A DNA stretch of 14,354 nt from Candidatus Altarchaeales archaeon (GTDB lineage: Archaea > Altiarchaeota > Altiarchaeia > IMC4 > SCGC-AAA252-I15), in contig WJJK01000043.1 of NCBI GenBank assembly GCA_014729705.1, positions 1-14,354 of the forward strand. Direction: 5' to 3'. A program made the translations under genes and the position numbers. Position 1 is the stretch's first letter. Every line of letters begins with the position of its first letter. The notes under the pieces were generated by a model that was given only the letters and a program-made list of their open reading frames with translations, ran no database searches and was not told the origin of the DNA. This document shows positions 6,973 to 13,874 of the stretch, one piece after another.

Positions 6973-7703
6973 CAGATTCTCCACTCGAGCACAGGTAAAT
7001 ATTTCTCTTCATCCTCGAACTCATACACGAAGGGTTTACCATATCCTTGTTTCCTGGGGTCCTTATCTATTTGCTCCTGTGTATAGCCCCAGTTGTGACA
7101 CTGACCCGCATGGTAACAAAAAATATTGCGGCAGAAAGCTACCTTATCCCCATTAAGGGACACATAATTGGAGACATAGCTGTCATCACTATATTGACCC
7201 AGCTGCGGCGCGAATGTATCAAGAGGAAACTTTTCTCGGCGTACCATTTTGTAGGTATTCCCGACGGCTTTGCAGTACACGATATCGGAAGGGATGTTCG
7301 TAAAGTCGGGCATCTGGAATGACTGAGGAGGAAGCTGAGGTGTAAGAAGCGCTACCTCAGGATGTGCATCCATGATAGCCCGCATTTGTGAGAGCCAATC
7401 AGGCGTGAGCTTGGGAGGGAAGACATCATTGTCGCTTACGATGTAATACGGCTCATCGACCGTAGTCATCATATGAAAAATACCCTTGTTGTAACGACAC
7501 CCTGTGTTTCGAGAGTCCAGCATTACGGATTTGACGAGCCCTTGGTCAAGGAGACCATTCAGATAGTCTCGCGTCTCCTTATCGCTCCCGTTATCATAGA
7601 TGTGAATTTCAAACGTCCCTGGTTCGGTACGCTCATGTATCTCACGCACAGCACGCTCTGTGAAATGCTTCCTGAAAAAAGATGTCATGTATATCGGCGT
7701 CAT
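6972..7703 (-). CDS. GT-A fold glycosyltransferase
   Basis: This 243-residue protein begins MTPIYMTSFFRK and has EIHIYDNGSDKETRDYL at about 32-48, the usual first half of a GT2-type nucleotide-sugar site. NTGCRYNKGI follows, then the metal-binding motif VSDNDVF (Asp91-Asn-Asp93). The second half contains GDKVAFCRNIFCYHAG, a likely catalytic or acceptor region with a late histidine. It lacks membrane segments and is shorter than the tandem enzyme at 2301-4313. It lies 20 bases after the methyltransferase gene, with GAGAGAG as a purine-rich Shine-Dalgarno, and overlaps the sulfotransferase-like gene by one base. A methyl-, glycosyl- and sulfotransferase set suggests glycan modification. Donor and acceptor are unknown. 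Confidence 0.85.
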   Translation of the reverse strand: MTPIYMTSFFRKHFTERAVREIHERTEPGTFEIHIYDNGSDKETRDYLNGLLDQGLVKSVMLDSRNTGCRYNKGIFHMMTTVDEPYYIVSDNDVFPPKLTPDWLSQMRAIMDAHPEVALLTPQLPPQSFQMPDFTNIPSDIVYCKAVGNTYKMVRREKFPLDTFAPQLGQYSDDSYVSNYVSLNGDKVAFCRNIFCYHAGQCHNWGYTQEQIDKDPRKQGYGKPFVYEFEDEEKYLPVLEWRI

Positions 7704-7723
7704 TACTCTCTCTCACTGTTATT

Positions 7724-8329
7724 TTATATCATATAGGATATAAAGAAATTAGGGGGGATATCAGTTCCTTCGTACGTGCGGTATCCTAAATGAAACTCTT
7801 TTCTGTCTCCCCAAAGCTCTTTTATGAGTTCTTCGGTGGGTGTCCAAAGGTGCTGTTCGTTCTCTTCATGTTTCTGGTCTGGAAGAGAAATGAGTACCTT
7901 CTTCTGAGCTACACGTTCCATACGGGCTATGTAATCCGGGATCTCATCGAAAGATACGTGCTCTAGTACCTCATAAGCCATGACGACATCAAACGGACTC
8001 TTGATATCCAGTTCGTCAAAAAAACCTGTGTGTACCTCATATGGAAGAAAATTTCTCTCAGCGTAGTGTCGGGCAGCTTCCGCAAGCTCGGGCACCACTT
8101 CCACACCTACTAAGATGTAGCCCCTAAGTATTAAGAGAAAATCAAGCCAGCCATCATAGCAGCCGATATCCAGTACTGTGGCATGTTGCATATCCTCAAG
8201 CTGCTTAAGAGTCCAGATAGCATGAAAACCGTCTCTCATATTAGAGAGATGCTGCTCTGGATTTGGCAAATACCCCGGAGGTAAATTCACAGTATGTGCT
8301 TGTAAGCGCTCTTCACGTCTGCTATCCAT
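7724..8329 (-). CDS. Class I SAM-dependent methyltransferase
   Basis: I take the ATG at 8327-8329 as start (201 residues), with GAGAGGA 9 bases upstream. The frame also offers ATG at 8338, which abuts the Shine-Dalgarno, and TTG at 8347. Motif I is TVLDIGCYDGW (about residues 51-61), the acidic strand follows as VGVEVVPE, and DVVMAYEVLEHVSFDEI is the post-I and helix region typical of small-molecule or glycan methyltransferases related to UbiG. LISLPDQ marks a later strand. No target-recognition domain of DNA methylases is present. The start overlaps the phosphoesterase stop by 8 bases. Next to glycosyl- and sulfotransferase genes, a sugar O-methyltransferase is plausible but unproven. Confidence 0.85.
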   Translation of the reverse strand: MDSRREERLQAHTVNLPPGYLPNPEQHLSNMRDGFHAIWTLKQLEDMQHATVLDIGCYDGWLDFLLILRGYILVGVEVVPELAEAARHYAERNFLPYEVHTGFFDELDIKSPFDVVMAYEVLEHVSFDEIPDYIARMERVAQKKVLISLPDQKHEENEQHLWTPTEELIKELWGDRKEFHLGYRTYEGTDIPPNFFISYMI

Positions 8330-8993
8330 TACTGTCATTCCTCTCAAACATCTTCGGGGACACTATCCCAGATGCAGTGTCGTACGTGATAAAACCCTGT
8401 GTCCCATATGGAAGGCCTACTGACAGGACCTCTGAGTGTTCATATGTCAAACGTTTCACAGTATAGTGATGGTGGTGCCCAAAAACATGTAGCCTAGGGA
8501 CTATGTTTTCGATGAGATCTGAAATAATCGGCTGACCCAGGTCCCTGCCTCGAAACGTATAGGGTGATGGAGCCTCATGCGTTACTAATATGTCCTGGCC
8601 TAGTTGCTGCTCTAACAGACAGTCATATTCCTCCTGGAGAAAATGGCGGTTTCTCTGCAGAGGAAGATCCTTTCTTTTACTATCCCAAAATTTAGGAGAG
8701 TAGTTGCCCCCAAAAGAAGACACGAAGATCGTGTTTTCATCCCGAGACAGCGCTAAAGTTCGTCCATTTTTTAGATAGTTCCTTTGGATAGGATGACTCT
8801 TATCTATAAGAGACTCCCAATTCTCATGATTACCTTGCACAAACCAGAAGTTGCTTGGCAGCTCAGGATACTGTAGCTCCTCACCGCCTAAGTCTCCTAC
8901 TTGTACCCAGTAATGCACGTGCGGGTGCACTTTGAGGATCTTCTTAAGATCCTCAAAGCGTCCGTGGATATCCCCTAGGAATCCAATAATCAT
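8322..8993 (-). CDS. Calcineurin-like metallophosphoesterase
   Basis: The 223-residue protein carries the complete motif set of the two-metal phosphoesterase fold: GDIHGR at 7-12, GDLGG at 33-37, GNHEN at 54-58, VTHEAPS at 137-143 and FGHHHH at 171-176. Family members hydrolyse phosphomonoesters or diesters, acting on nucleic-acid ends, cyclic nucleotides, dinucleoside polyphosphates or phosphoproteins. The substrate cannot be read from the sequence. All metal ligands appear present, so it should be active. The ATG overlaps the stop of the 39-residue membrane peptide by four bases and has only a weak Shine-Dalgarno, so coupling is likely. Its own stop lies inside the start of the methyltransferase gene. 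Confidence 0.92.
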   Translation of the reverse strand: MIIGFLGDIHGRFEDLKKILKVHPHVHYWVQVGDLGGEELQYPELPSNFWFVQGNHENWESLIDKSHPIQRNYLKNGRTLALSRDENTIFVSSFGGNYSPKFWDSKRKDLPLQRNRHFLQEEYDCLLEQQLGQDILVTHEAPSPYTFRGRDLGQPIISDLIENIVPRLHVFGHHHHYTVKRLTYEHSEVLSVGLPYGTQGFITYDTASGIVSPKMFERNDSNG

Positions 8994-9109
8994 CCGACCA
9001 TATTCTCGTAATCGGGACTGTCTACTTCTTCCGGCTGTAGCTTATGCCAGAGAAACATAGCGGCAGCCACGACTACAGCCATGATACCAAAAATGACACG
9101 CTTCTTCAT
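8990..9109 (-). CDS. Small single-span membrane peptide, 39 residues
   Basis: This short gene fills the gap between the M16 peptidase and phosphoesterase genes. It encodes MKKRVIFGIMAVVVAAAMFL followed by WHKLQPEEVDSPDYENMVG. Two lysines and an arginine precede a hydrophobic segment (about 5-20), and an acidic tail follows, as expected for a signal anchor with the tail outside. There is no lipobox cysteine. A strong AGGAGG precedes the ATG by 4 bases, and the stop overlaps the next start by four bases (ATGA). The good start signal and exact fit of the gap support a real gene. The function is unknown. Confidence 0.75.
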   Translation of the reverse strand: MKKRVIFGIMAVVVAAAMFLWHKLQPEEVDSPDYENMVG

Positions 9110-9111
9110 AC

Positions 9112-9125
9112 ATCCTCCTGAGGAT
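9112..9125 (-). promoter_or_regulatory. Hairpin covering the Shine-Dalgarno of the 39-residue gene
   Basis: The minus-strand sequence ATCCTCAGGAGGAT is a perfect 6-base inverted repeat with a 2-base centre (or 5 pairs with a 4-base loop). The AGGAGG ribosome-binding site lies in its 3' arm. If folded in mRNA it would hide the site and lower translation. Such short loops fold imperfectly, so the effect is uncertain. Confidence 0.35.
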
Positions 9126-9133
9126 AGGTTGAA

Positions 9134-9141
9134 GTAGTATA
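9134..9141 (-). promoter_or_regulatory. TATACTAC motif, possible -10 region before the 39-residue gene
   Basis: The minus strand reads TATACTAC here, the same 8-mer found before the transglycosylase gene at 5646-5653. TATACT fits a -10 box at 5 of 6 positions, but I see no good -35 box upstream. It lies just beyond the peptidase stop and about 25 bases before the next ATG. The support is only the shared motif and its position. Confidence 0.25.
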
Positions 9142-9142
9142 G

Positions 9143-10393
9143 TTATTTATACTCGTCTGCTTTGTACTTTTCTTCATTAGTCATCTTATACAAAACAGGC
9201 TCGAAGGTATCTGGAAAATAATATGCCGCGGCGGCTTTGATATCATCATTTGTAACAGATGATATCGCTTCCTTAATCTCAGCAAGCGTATCCATCCTGT
9301 TATAGATATCAAGCTTATCAAAGACATTCGAGGCAAATCCGCTACTAGTCTTACGTATGTCGGCTAATTTATAATAGCCATTTTTCTTCGCTGTAGTAAG
9401 GAGACCATCAGAAAAGCCTTCTTTACGTACATGGTCCATAAGGCGGAGCATCTCTGTCTTGGCGCTATCCACATTCTTTTTATCGAGCTTACAAGAGACT
9501 ATAGCAGCCTCATAGTCTCTATATCGGTCTAGATACATTCCTATTTGATAGCAATAACCTAATTCCTCTCGGATGCGATGATAGATCATTGAGTGCATGC
9601 CGCTACCAAAACCATTTACAAACACTCTTCGAGCGCATTCAACCTTCAGAGATTCTACTGACGTGTCGACCCTCGGCCCAACTAAAGAAATGTCGGCTTG
9701 CTCTCCTGGGAAGTAGAAGCTTAAGGATTCCGGGTCAGGTATTTGTTCAGATCGATCATAAGGCTCTGGATCCCCAAGAAAAAACGAGGGTATATTCAGA
9801 TTCTCAAAGAAATCAATTACCCGCTGACGTTCGATATCCCCCACCACTATAAATGCTGTACGCTCTTGTTTGTAATGCCTCCTACGAAAATCCAGCACAC
9901 GCTCCTTAGTCATACGCTGTAGGCTTTTCTTAGTCCCTACGACTCTATGAGAACGTTCACCCCAGTACTTCCAACCTGACGTTTCAAAAAAATACCAGTC
10001 AGGGTCATCTAGATATGTTTGGTATTCTTCAAGGATTACACCCCGCTCCTTGTTGAACTCATCATCTGTGACCTTCAAATTAAATATCATATCAGTTATG
10101 AGACCTGCCGCTTCTTCAAAATCATCACTCACAAACTCTTGGAAGTAGCAAGTGCGCTCAGAGCTGGTATATGCGTTTTGTCTACCTAAGCGGGAGCCCG
10201 ACTCCGTGATCTCTTTCCAGCTCCTTGTATCGCTGCCCTTGAAAAATATATGCTCCAGGAAATGAGCACACCCATAGTCTGCTGGATCATGCTCATCAGT
10301 AGACCCTACACGAAAGAGAGCCTTAAAAACGCACATCTCTTGTCCATTATTGTGGTATAGGATCTCATTGCCATTGACCAATAGTTTTTCCAT
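9143..10393 (-). CDS. M16 family zinc metallopeptidase (pitrilysin / processing-peptidase type)
   Basis: The 416-residue protein has the inverted zinc motif of family M16: HFLEH at residues 44-48, followed by IFFKG, with Glu47 as the general base. The third ligand is probably Glu123 in ERGVILEE (116-123). The C-terminal half keeps the substrate-binding stretch HRIREELGYCYQ (about 275-286). One two-domain unit of about 420 residues matches bacterial M16B proteins and the mitochondrial processing peptidase subunits, which often work as dimers; only one gene is here. There is no signal peptide, so it should act in the cytoplasm. It begins 13 bases after the Thg1-like gene, with AAGG 11 bases before the ATG. 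Such a peptidase is unusual in a phage. Confidence 0.92.
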   Translation of the reverse strand: MEKLLVNGNEILYHNNGQEMCVFKALFRVGSTDEHDPADYGCAHFLEHIFFKGSDTRSWKEITESGSRLGRQNAYTSSERTCYFQEFVSDDFEEAAGLITDMIFNLKVTDDEFNKERGVILEEYQTYLDDPDWYFFETSGWKYWGERSHRVVGTKKSLQRMTKERVLDFRRRHYKQERTAFIVVGDIERQRVIDFFENLNIPSFFLGDPEPYDRSEQIPDPESLSFYFPGEQADISLVGPRVDTSVESLKVECARRVFVNGFGSGMHSMIYHRIREELGYCYQIGMYLDRYRDYEAAIVSCKLDKKNVDSAKTEMLRLMDHVRKEGFSDGLLTTAKKNGYYKLADIRKTSSGFASNVFDKLDIYNRMDTLAEIKEAISSVTNDDIKAAAAYYFPDTFEPVLYKMTNEEKYKADEYK

Positions 10394-10406
10394 TGTCTAT
10401 GCTACC

Positions 10407-11249
10407 TTAAGAGTCAGATGCAGGTTTGAAAATCTTTTCATCATTAGAGGTGTACGTCTTACAGTTTTCACTAGGCTCTCTAAGCTGGGGCTCCGGCTCT
10501 ACCCAATTTTCGATGTAGTTGCGGTCCTTAGAGAAAATAGGAATCTCAGAGTCACGTACCCACACACTTTTTCTTGTGACACCCTCACTCCAAGAGGCTT
10601 CTACAGCTACTTCTGTGCGATAAAAAGCTGTACCTCGCTTCAAGTGCGTCGGCAGGTCATTCCAATTGACACCCTTTTCCTCCATAAGCATATCTTGCAG
10701 CTGACTGCTATTCTTTTTATGCAGGGCCTTATGTGAAAAGTATGACTGAGCGAGCCCCTGCAAAGAATTTCGCTCACAATCTCTCTGTCTCCAGAGAAAG
10801 TAGTTACACACATCATCCGCAGGGATATTGAATGCTCGAGCATCAAATGTCGCATACTCCTTTTTACTGTAGAGCTCCACAGGGAAGTTATGCCGGACAG
10901 CGTGGTTAAACTGTGCAGTGCATATGGAGGCCGCCACACTCAGTATCTTTTCAAGCCTATACCCAAACCAGGGCTCTGTGTCGATCGAAGCGTAGTCTGT
11001 AAGCAGCAATGAAATCTCGTCGCTCTGGGTGTATGCAAAGCGACACCCGGAGATCTTAGTACAAAGACTATGCGTAGCTGAAGCCATGCACTCTACAAGA
11101 CGATCATCAAAAGGTTTTTCTAACCCCCGACACCATGTATGAAAATGGCAGGCATCCAAACGAATAACTACAGGTACCCGTCTTGTCAGATAACGCTGGG
11201 GCACAGCTTCATAACGCTTCATACGATCACCAAGACTAGTTTTGTCCAC
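10407..11249 (-). CDS. Thg1-like protein (tRNAHis guanylyltransferase / 3'-5' polymerase family)
   Basis: The 280-residue product starts at GTG 11247-11249, with GAGG 6 bases upstream, and opens with SLGDRMKRYEAVPQRYLTRR as in bacterial and phage Thg1-like proteins. Metal-binding residues appear as RLDACHFHTW (Asp32) and AYTQSDEISLLL (Asp77-Glu78). FLWRQRDCERNSL at about 151-163 fits the conserved WRQ-D-N segment. The family adds nucleotides in the 3'-5' direction, either G-1 to tRNA-His or repair of truncated tRNA 5' ends. The usual DG-K after the first Asp is DAC here. The eukaryotic HINNLYN signature is absent, favouring the repair-type branch. It follows the UDG-like gene by 22 bases. Confidence 0.92.
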   Translation of the reverse strand: MDKTSLGDRMKRYEAVPQRYLTRRVPVVIRLDACHFHTWCRGLEKPFDDRLVECMASATHSLCTKISGCRFAYTQSDEISLLLTDYASIDTEPWFGYRLEKILSVAASICTAQFNHAVRHNFPVELYSKKEYATFDARAFNIPADDVCNYFLWRQRDCERNSLQGLAQSYFSHKALHKKNSSQLQDMLMEEKGVNWNDLPTHLKRGTAFYRTEVAVEASWSEGVTRKSVWVRDSEIPIFSKDRNYIENWVEPEPQLREPSENCKTYTSNDEKIFKPASDS

Positions 11250-11271
11250 TCAACGCCTCGCTTTCTTAGCA

Positions 11272-11871
11272 CTACATATCAAGAGCTCTCATGATATCCC
11301 CTATAGCAAGCAATTCCATGTCGTGAAAATTCTTAGGAGTGAATGTGATATGCTTGAACAGGAAGTATGAAGGATGGTATGTTGGTATCACAGGCACACT
11401 CCCAAACAGGTCATCGAACAAATAAAAGACTCTGCCACGATCATTAGCCATAGTCCCCTTACTCTGAACAAGCGCCGATTTTGCAGCCCTACCGAGGGGT
11501 ACTATAGCTTTTAGGCCTTTTTTCTTTAACCAAGCTATGTCTTTCAACAAATACGGTAGACAGAGCTCTACTTCTTCATCTGTTGGCACTCGGTTATTTT
11601 TTGGGTTGTCTCGTATCGTATTAGAGAAAGCCACACCAAAATGTCTTGTCTGCCTTCGTATATAGCGAAGTTGGTTTCGAAGCCTATGCCCTGCAGGCCC
11701 TATAAAAGGCCGTCCTTTTTTGCGCTCATCTTTACCACCGCCCTGTCCCACAACAAGTAGCTCTACTGTTCCTCCAGGTGATTCATAGTACTCTGTCGGG
11801 AGAAAACAACACTTCGAGTATACAGGGCACTCGGATTTATCGCATGCACATTGTATGTGCCTCGGTTTCAT
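11272..11871 (-). CDS. Uracil-DNA glycosylase superfamily protein (family 4-like)
   Basis: From ATG 11871 this is 199 residues; a GTG at 11877, overlapping the upstream TGA by four bases, is possible. The core LLVVGQGGGKDERKKGRPFIG followed by PAGHRL matches motif A of family 4 enzymes (normally GEAPG), and YHPSYF supplies motif B with His. These enzymes remove uracil from DNA and usually hold a 4Fe-4S cluster with four cysteines. Here an N-terminal group (Cys10, 12, 17, 23, 24 in GTG numbering) and Cys106 in EEVELCLPYL are present. The usual cysteine before the NR-P segment is Asp90. The cluster may therefore be altered, and activity is uncertain. The neighbours (Thg1-like, AAA ATPase) are also nucleic-acid linked. 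Confidence 0.85.
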   Translation of the reverse strand: MKPRHIQCACDKSECPVYSKCCFLPTEYYESPGGTVELLVVGQGGGKDERKKGRPFIGPAGHRLRNQLRYIRRQTRHFGVAFSNTIRDNPKNNRVPTDEEVELCLPYLLKDIAWLKKKGLKAIVPLGRAAKSALVQSKGTMANDRGRVFYLFDDLFGSVPVIPTYHPSYFLFKHITFTPKNFHDMELLAIGDIMRALDM

Positions 11872-11873
11872 TT

Positions 11874-13571
11874 TCACTCAACAGAAAAAGTAATAGAGGA
11901 AGGACCTTTTTCCCTAATAGGACTGTTTTCCTCGGCGGGGAGTTTCTCGTTTGAGTCATCAACTCTGTCTTCATCAACTCCGTCTAAAGTATGCGGGTCA
12001 TCTTCATAAGGGCTATCCTCATGGAAATTACAAGCTTTAATAGCCTCTTTTGACTTTTTAAGAGACACCACACTTTCTTGTAAGATTTTGTTTGTGATGC
12101 TATCTCCCATCAAAAGTGACTTCTCAATGATCTCGCAGATATCAGCTTGGGTGAATCGCTGAGAGATAATATCTTCAAAGATAGCCTTATCGATCTCTTC
12201 AAAAGAAGGAAAGTCTCCTTGGATATTATCCTCTTCTGCTTTATTCTTCTCGAATCTAATCTTAAGTACCTCGTACACCTCTGAAGATGTAGAGGGTGCT
12301 TGGATCATAATAACCTCATCCAAACGGCCCGGGCGATTAATCAAAGAGTAGTGCACAAGGGACGTATCATTTATCGTCGCTATGAAGACAGCATTCAGAG
12401 AGCGGTTTACATCATCGATGCGATCTAGAAAGACACCAAGGGTCTCGTTTTTCTTTCTAAAATCATAGGAGTCTAAATCTTCTAAAACAACGATGCACGG
12501 CTGTACCAAACGAAGCATATTAAAAGTACGCTCTACCACCGATGGGCCACTGAAGGAGTCGGGAGAGAGGTAGACAATCGGATAGTTCTTAAAATGTAAC
12601 TCCATCTTTCGAATGATAGTGGACTTACCTGTCCCAGGTATCCCGACAAAAGCATAGCCACGCTTTTTACCCCGCTTCAACACTTTATACACCTCTGACT
12701 CAAAGGACTCTAGATCGAACTGATTAAGAGATTCACGAAACTCCTGTCTTGGTCTTGTAGAAAGAGAACTAGAATAAAGCAAAACATTTTTATTGACATC
12801 AAACTGTGCTATAAACTCAGCATAGATTTCTTTCTCAAATTCATCTATTGAGATATGAGCGCCCGCTCGTGCTGGCGTATAGATCCACATATCTCTTATA
12901 AAAATATCCAGGCCCCCCATATCGTACAGAATCTCTAGTACGTACTTTTCTCCTTTATACTCAAGAAGGATAAAAGCATCGTGGCTATCTGAAACAAAAG
13001 GGTCCTCCAAAACTTCTTGCTTTTTATTCGGTGCGTGAAAACTTCTAATCTTAAAACGTGTAGTCTTCGGTCGTTCTGCGATCCAGGTCGCGATCTCTTT
13101 TCCTAAAAAGAAACGAGTATTGTCCAGCCCCCTATCGAGAGGGCCCGCGTCTAAAGGATTTGCACATAGGCCAAGGAGTTTACGTATAGCTTGCTCTCGT
13201 TCATTGTAAACCTCTGTAGGCTCATTCAGCATCTCATTGAATCTCTTCACCTTTGAGTATAGCTCTGATGTTAGCACACAAGCAGGTGTCGCATACTTAA
13301 AAATAGTGAGCGCCGTTTGAAAACGCTTACTGCGAGGTCTAAGTCTCAGGGCAAGGCTGATAATACTCTCAGTTACATCGATGATAAAATCAGGGCTACC
13401 GTACTCATTCAAAAGAAATTTAGAAAGAGCCTGCGCATATTCCTTTTTGGTCATCGCTCTAGGAGATGCTTTTAGAATGTTAAATACAGGAGATTCTTCA
13501 ACAGTCTTCTGTTTTTCATTGGATATTTTAAGTCCAGAATTTTTTCTCTTACGTCGAGAAAAAGGTGCCAT
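11874..13571 (-). CDS. BCS1-like AAA ATPase
   Basis: The 565-residue protein has a long N-terminal region (about 1-300, not recognised, partly helical with a beta-rich part near 155-265) and an AAA module. Walker A is GIPGTGKST at 310-318, Walker B is IVVLEDLD at 360-367, sensor 1 is ATIND near 398-402, and NRPGRLD at 412-418 carries the arginine-finger type motif typical of the BCS1/FtsH-like clade. The C-terminal tail after about 500 is acidic and low-complexity. No membrane segment is visible, unlike mitochondrial BCS1. AGGAG precedes the ATG, and a sigma70-like promoter lies about 50-75 bases upstream, so it probably leads its operon. The role is unknown; remodelling or translocation of proteins is typical. 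Confidence 0.9.
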   Translation of the reverse strand: MAPFSRRKRKNSGLKISNEKQKTVEESPVFNILKASPRAMTKKEYAQALSKFLLNEYGSPDFIIDVTESIISLALRLRPRSKRFQTALTIFKYATPACVLTSELYSKVKRFNEMLNEPTEVYNEREQAIRKLLGLCANPLDAGPLDRGLDNTRFFLGKEIATWIAERPKTTRFKIRSFHAPNKKQEVLEDPFVSDSHDAFILLEYKGEKYVLEILYDMGGLDIFIRDMWIYTPARAGAHISIDEFEKEIYAEFIAQFDVNKNVLLYSSSLSTRPRQEFRESLNQFDLESFESEVYKVLKRGKKRGYAFVGIPGTGKSTIIRKMELHFKNYPIVYLSPDSFSGPSVVERTFNMLRLVQPCIVVLEDLDSYDFRKKNETLGVFLDRIDDVNRSLNAVFIATINDTSLVHYSLINRPGRLDEVIMIQAPSTSSEVYEVLKIRFEKNKAEEDNIQGDFPSFEEIDKAIFEDIISQRFTQADICEIIEKSLLMGDSITNKILQESVVSLKKSKEAIKACNFHEDSPYEDDPHTLDGVDEDRVDDSNEKLPAEENSPIREKGPSSITFSVE

Positions 13572-13619
13572 GCGTACTCCTAGATATTCAAAACAAATAG
13601 TTCAGCCACGAGTCATAGG

Positions 13620-13648
13620 AATATACGAATCCGGAAAGTTCGTGTAAA
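13620..13648 (-). promoter_or_regulatory. Sigma70-like promoter before the AAA ATPase operon
   Basis: On the minus strand TTTACA (13643-13648) and TATATT (13620-13625) are separated by exactly 17 bases. Matches to the sigma70 consensus are 5 of 6 and 4 of 6. It sits between a terminator and the first gene of a long co-directional run, in the only sizeable non-coding gap of the window, which makes it the best promoter candidate here. It suggests use of host RNA polymerase. Confidence 0.65.
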
Positions 13649-13650
13649 CT

Positions 13651-13675
13651 AAAAAGAGGGAGAATTTCTCCCTCT
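13651..13675 (-). terminator. Rho-independent terminator
   Basis: The minus-strand transcript contains AGAGGGAGAA and TTCTCCCTCT separated by one base, a perfect 10-base inverted repeat (13655-13675), followed at once by a run of U (CTCTTTTTAG). In practice the top pairs open to form a loop of 3-5 bases. It lies 34 bases after the stop of the small basic protein gene and just before the promoter of the next operon, exactly where a terminator is expected. Confidence 0.88.
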
Positions 13676-13708
13676 CTTACACCTCACACATTACACTATA
13701 GTATGCAT

Positions 13709-13855
13709 TTACCTGTTAGGCTTTTTCTTTTGAGACCCCCGTTTTCCGTAGCCCCCGTCACCGTATTTGCGAGGAGGTGCCTGAGAATCTCTCTCATCGA
13801 GGATTTCGCTTGGCTTAATAGTACGCCGTTTCTTACGTGGGAACTTTTTATTCAT
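13709..13855 (-). CDS. Small basic hypothetical protein, 48 residues
   Basis: From ATG 13855 the product is MNKKFPRKKRRTIKPSEILD followed by a Gly/Lys/Arg-rich tail ending KKKPNR. It is strongly basic and low-complexity, as seen in small nucleic-acid-binding or virion-packaged phage proteins, but no family is recognised. An upstream GTG at 13912 would give 67 residues but overlaps the preceding gene, so I prefer the ATG, which lies 19 bases after that gene's stop. The Shine-Dalgarno is weak (AAAAAGG about 12 bases upstream). It is the last gene before the terminator at 13651-13675. Confidence 0.6.
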   Translation of the reverse strand: MNKKFPRKKRRTIKPSEILDERDSQAPPRKYGDGGYGKRGSQKKKPNR

Positions 13856-13874
13856 CCTGAGTATAGACCTTTTT

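Noticed and set aside
7715..7740. AT-rich TATGATATAAAAT as a promoter for the GT-A glycosyltransferase
   Set aside because: A -10-like string is present but falls in the final codons of the methyltransferase gene and no -35 box was found at a fitting distance.
10350..10736. Plus-strand open frame of 128 codons
   Set aside because: It is a shadow over the Thg1-like gene and the start of the peptidase gene, with a composition unlike a folded protein and no start signal.
4313..11871. Idea that the thymidylate kinase-like and UDG-like genes signal modified DNA bases
   Set aside because: Both have ordinary roles in nucleotide supply and repair, and none of the known thymidine hypermodification enzymes is seen in the window.
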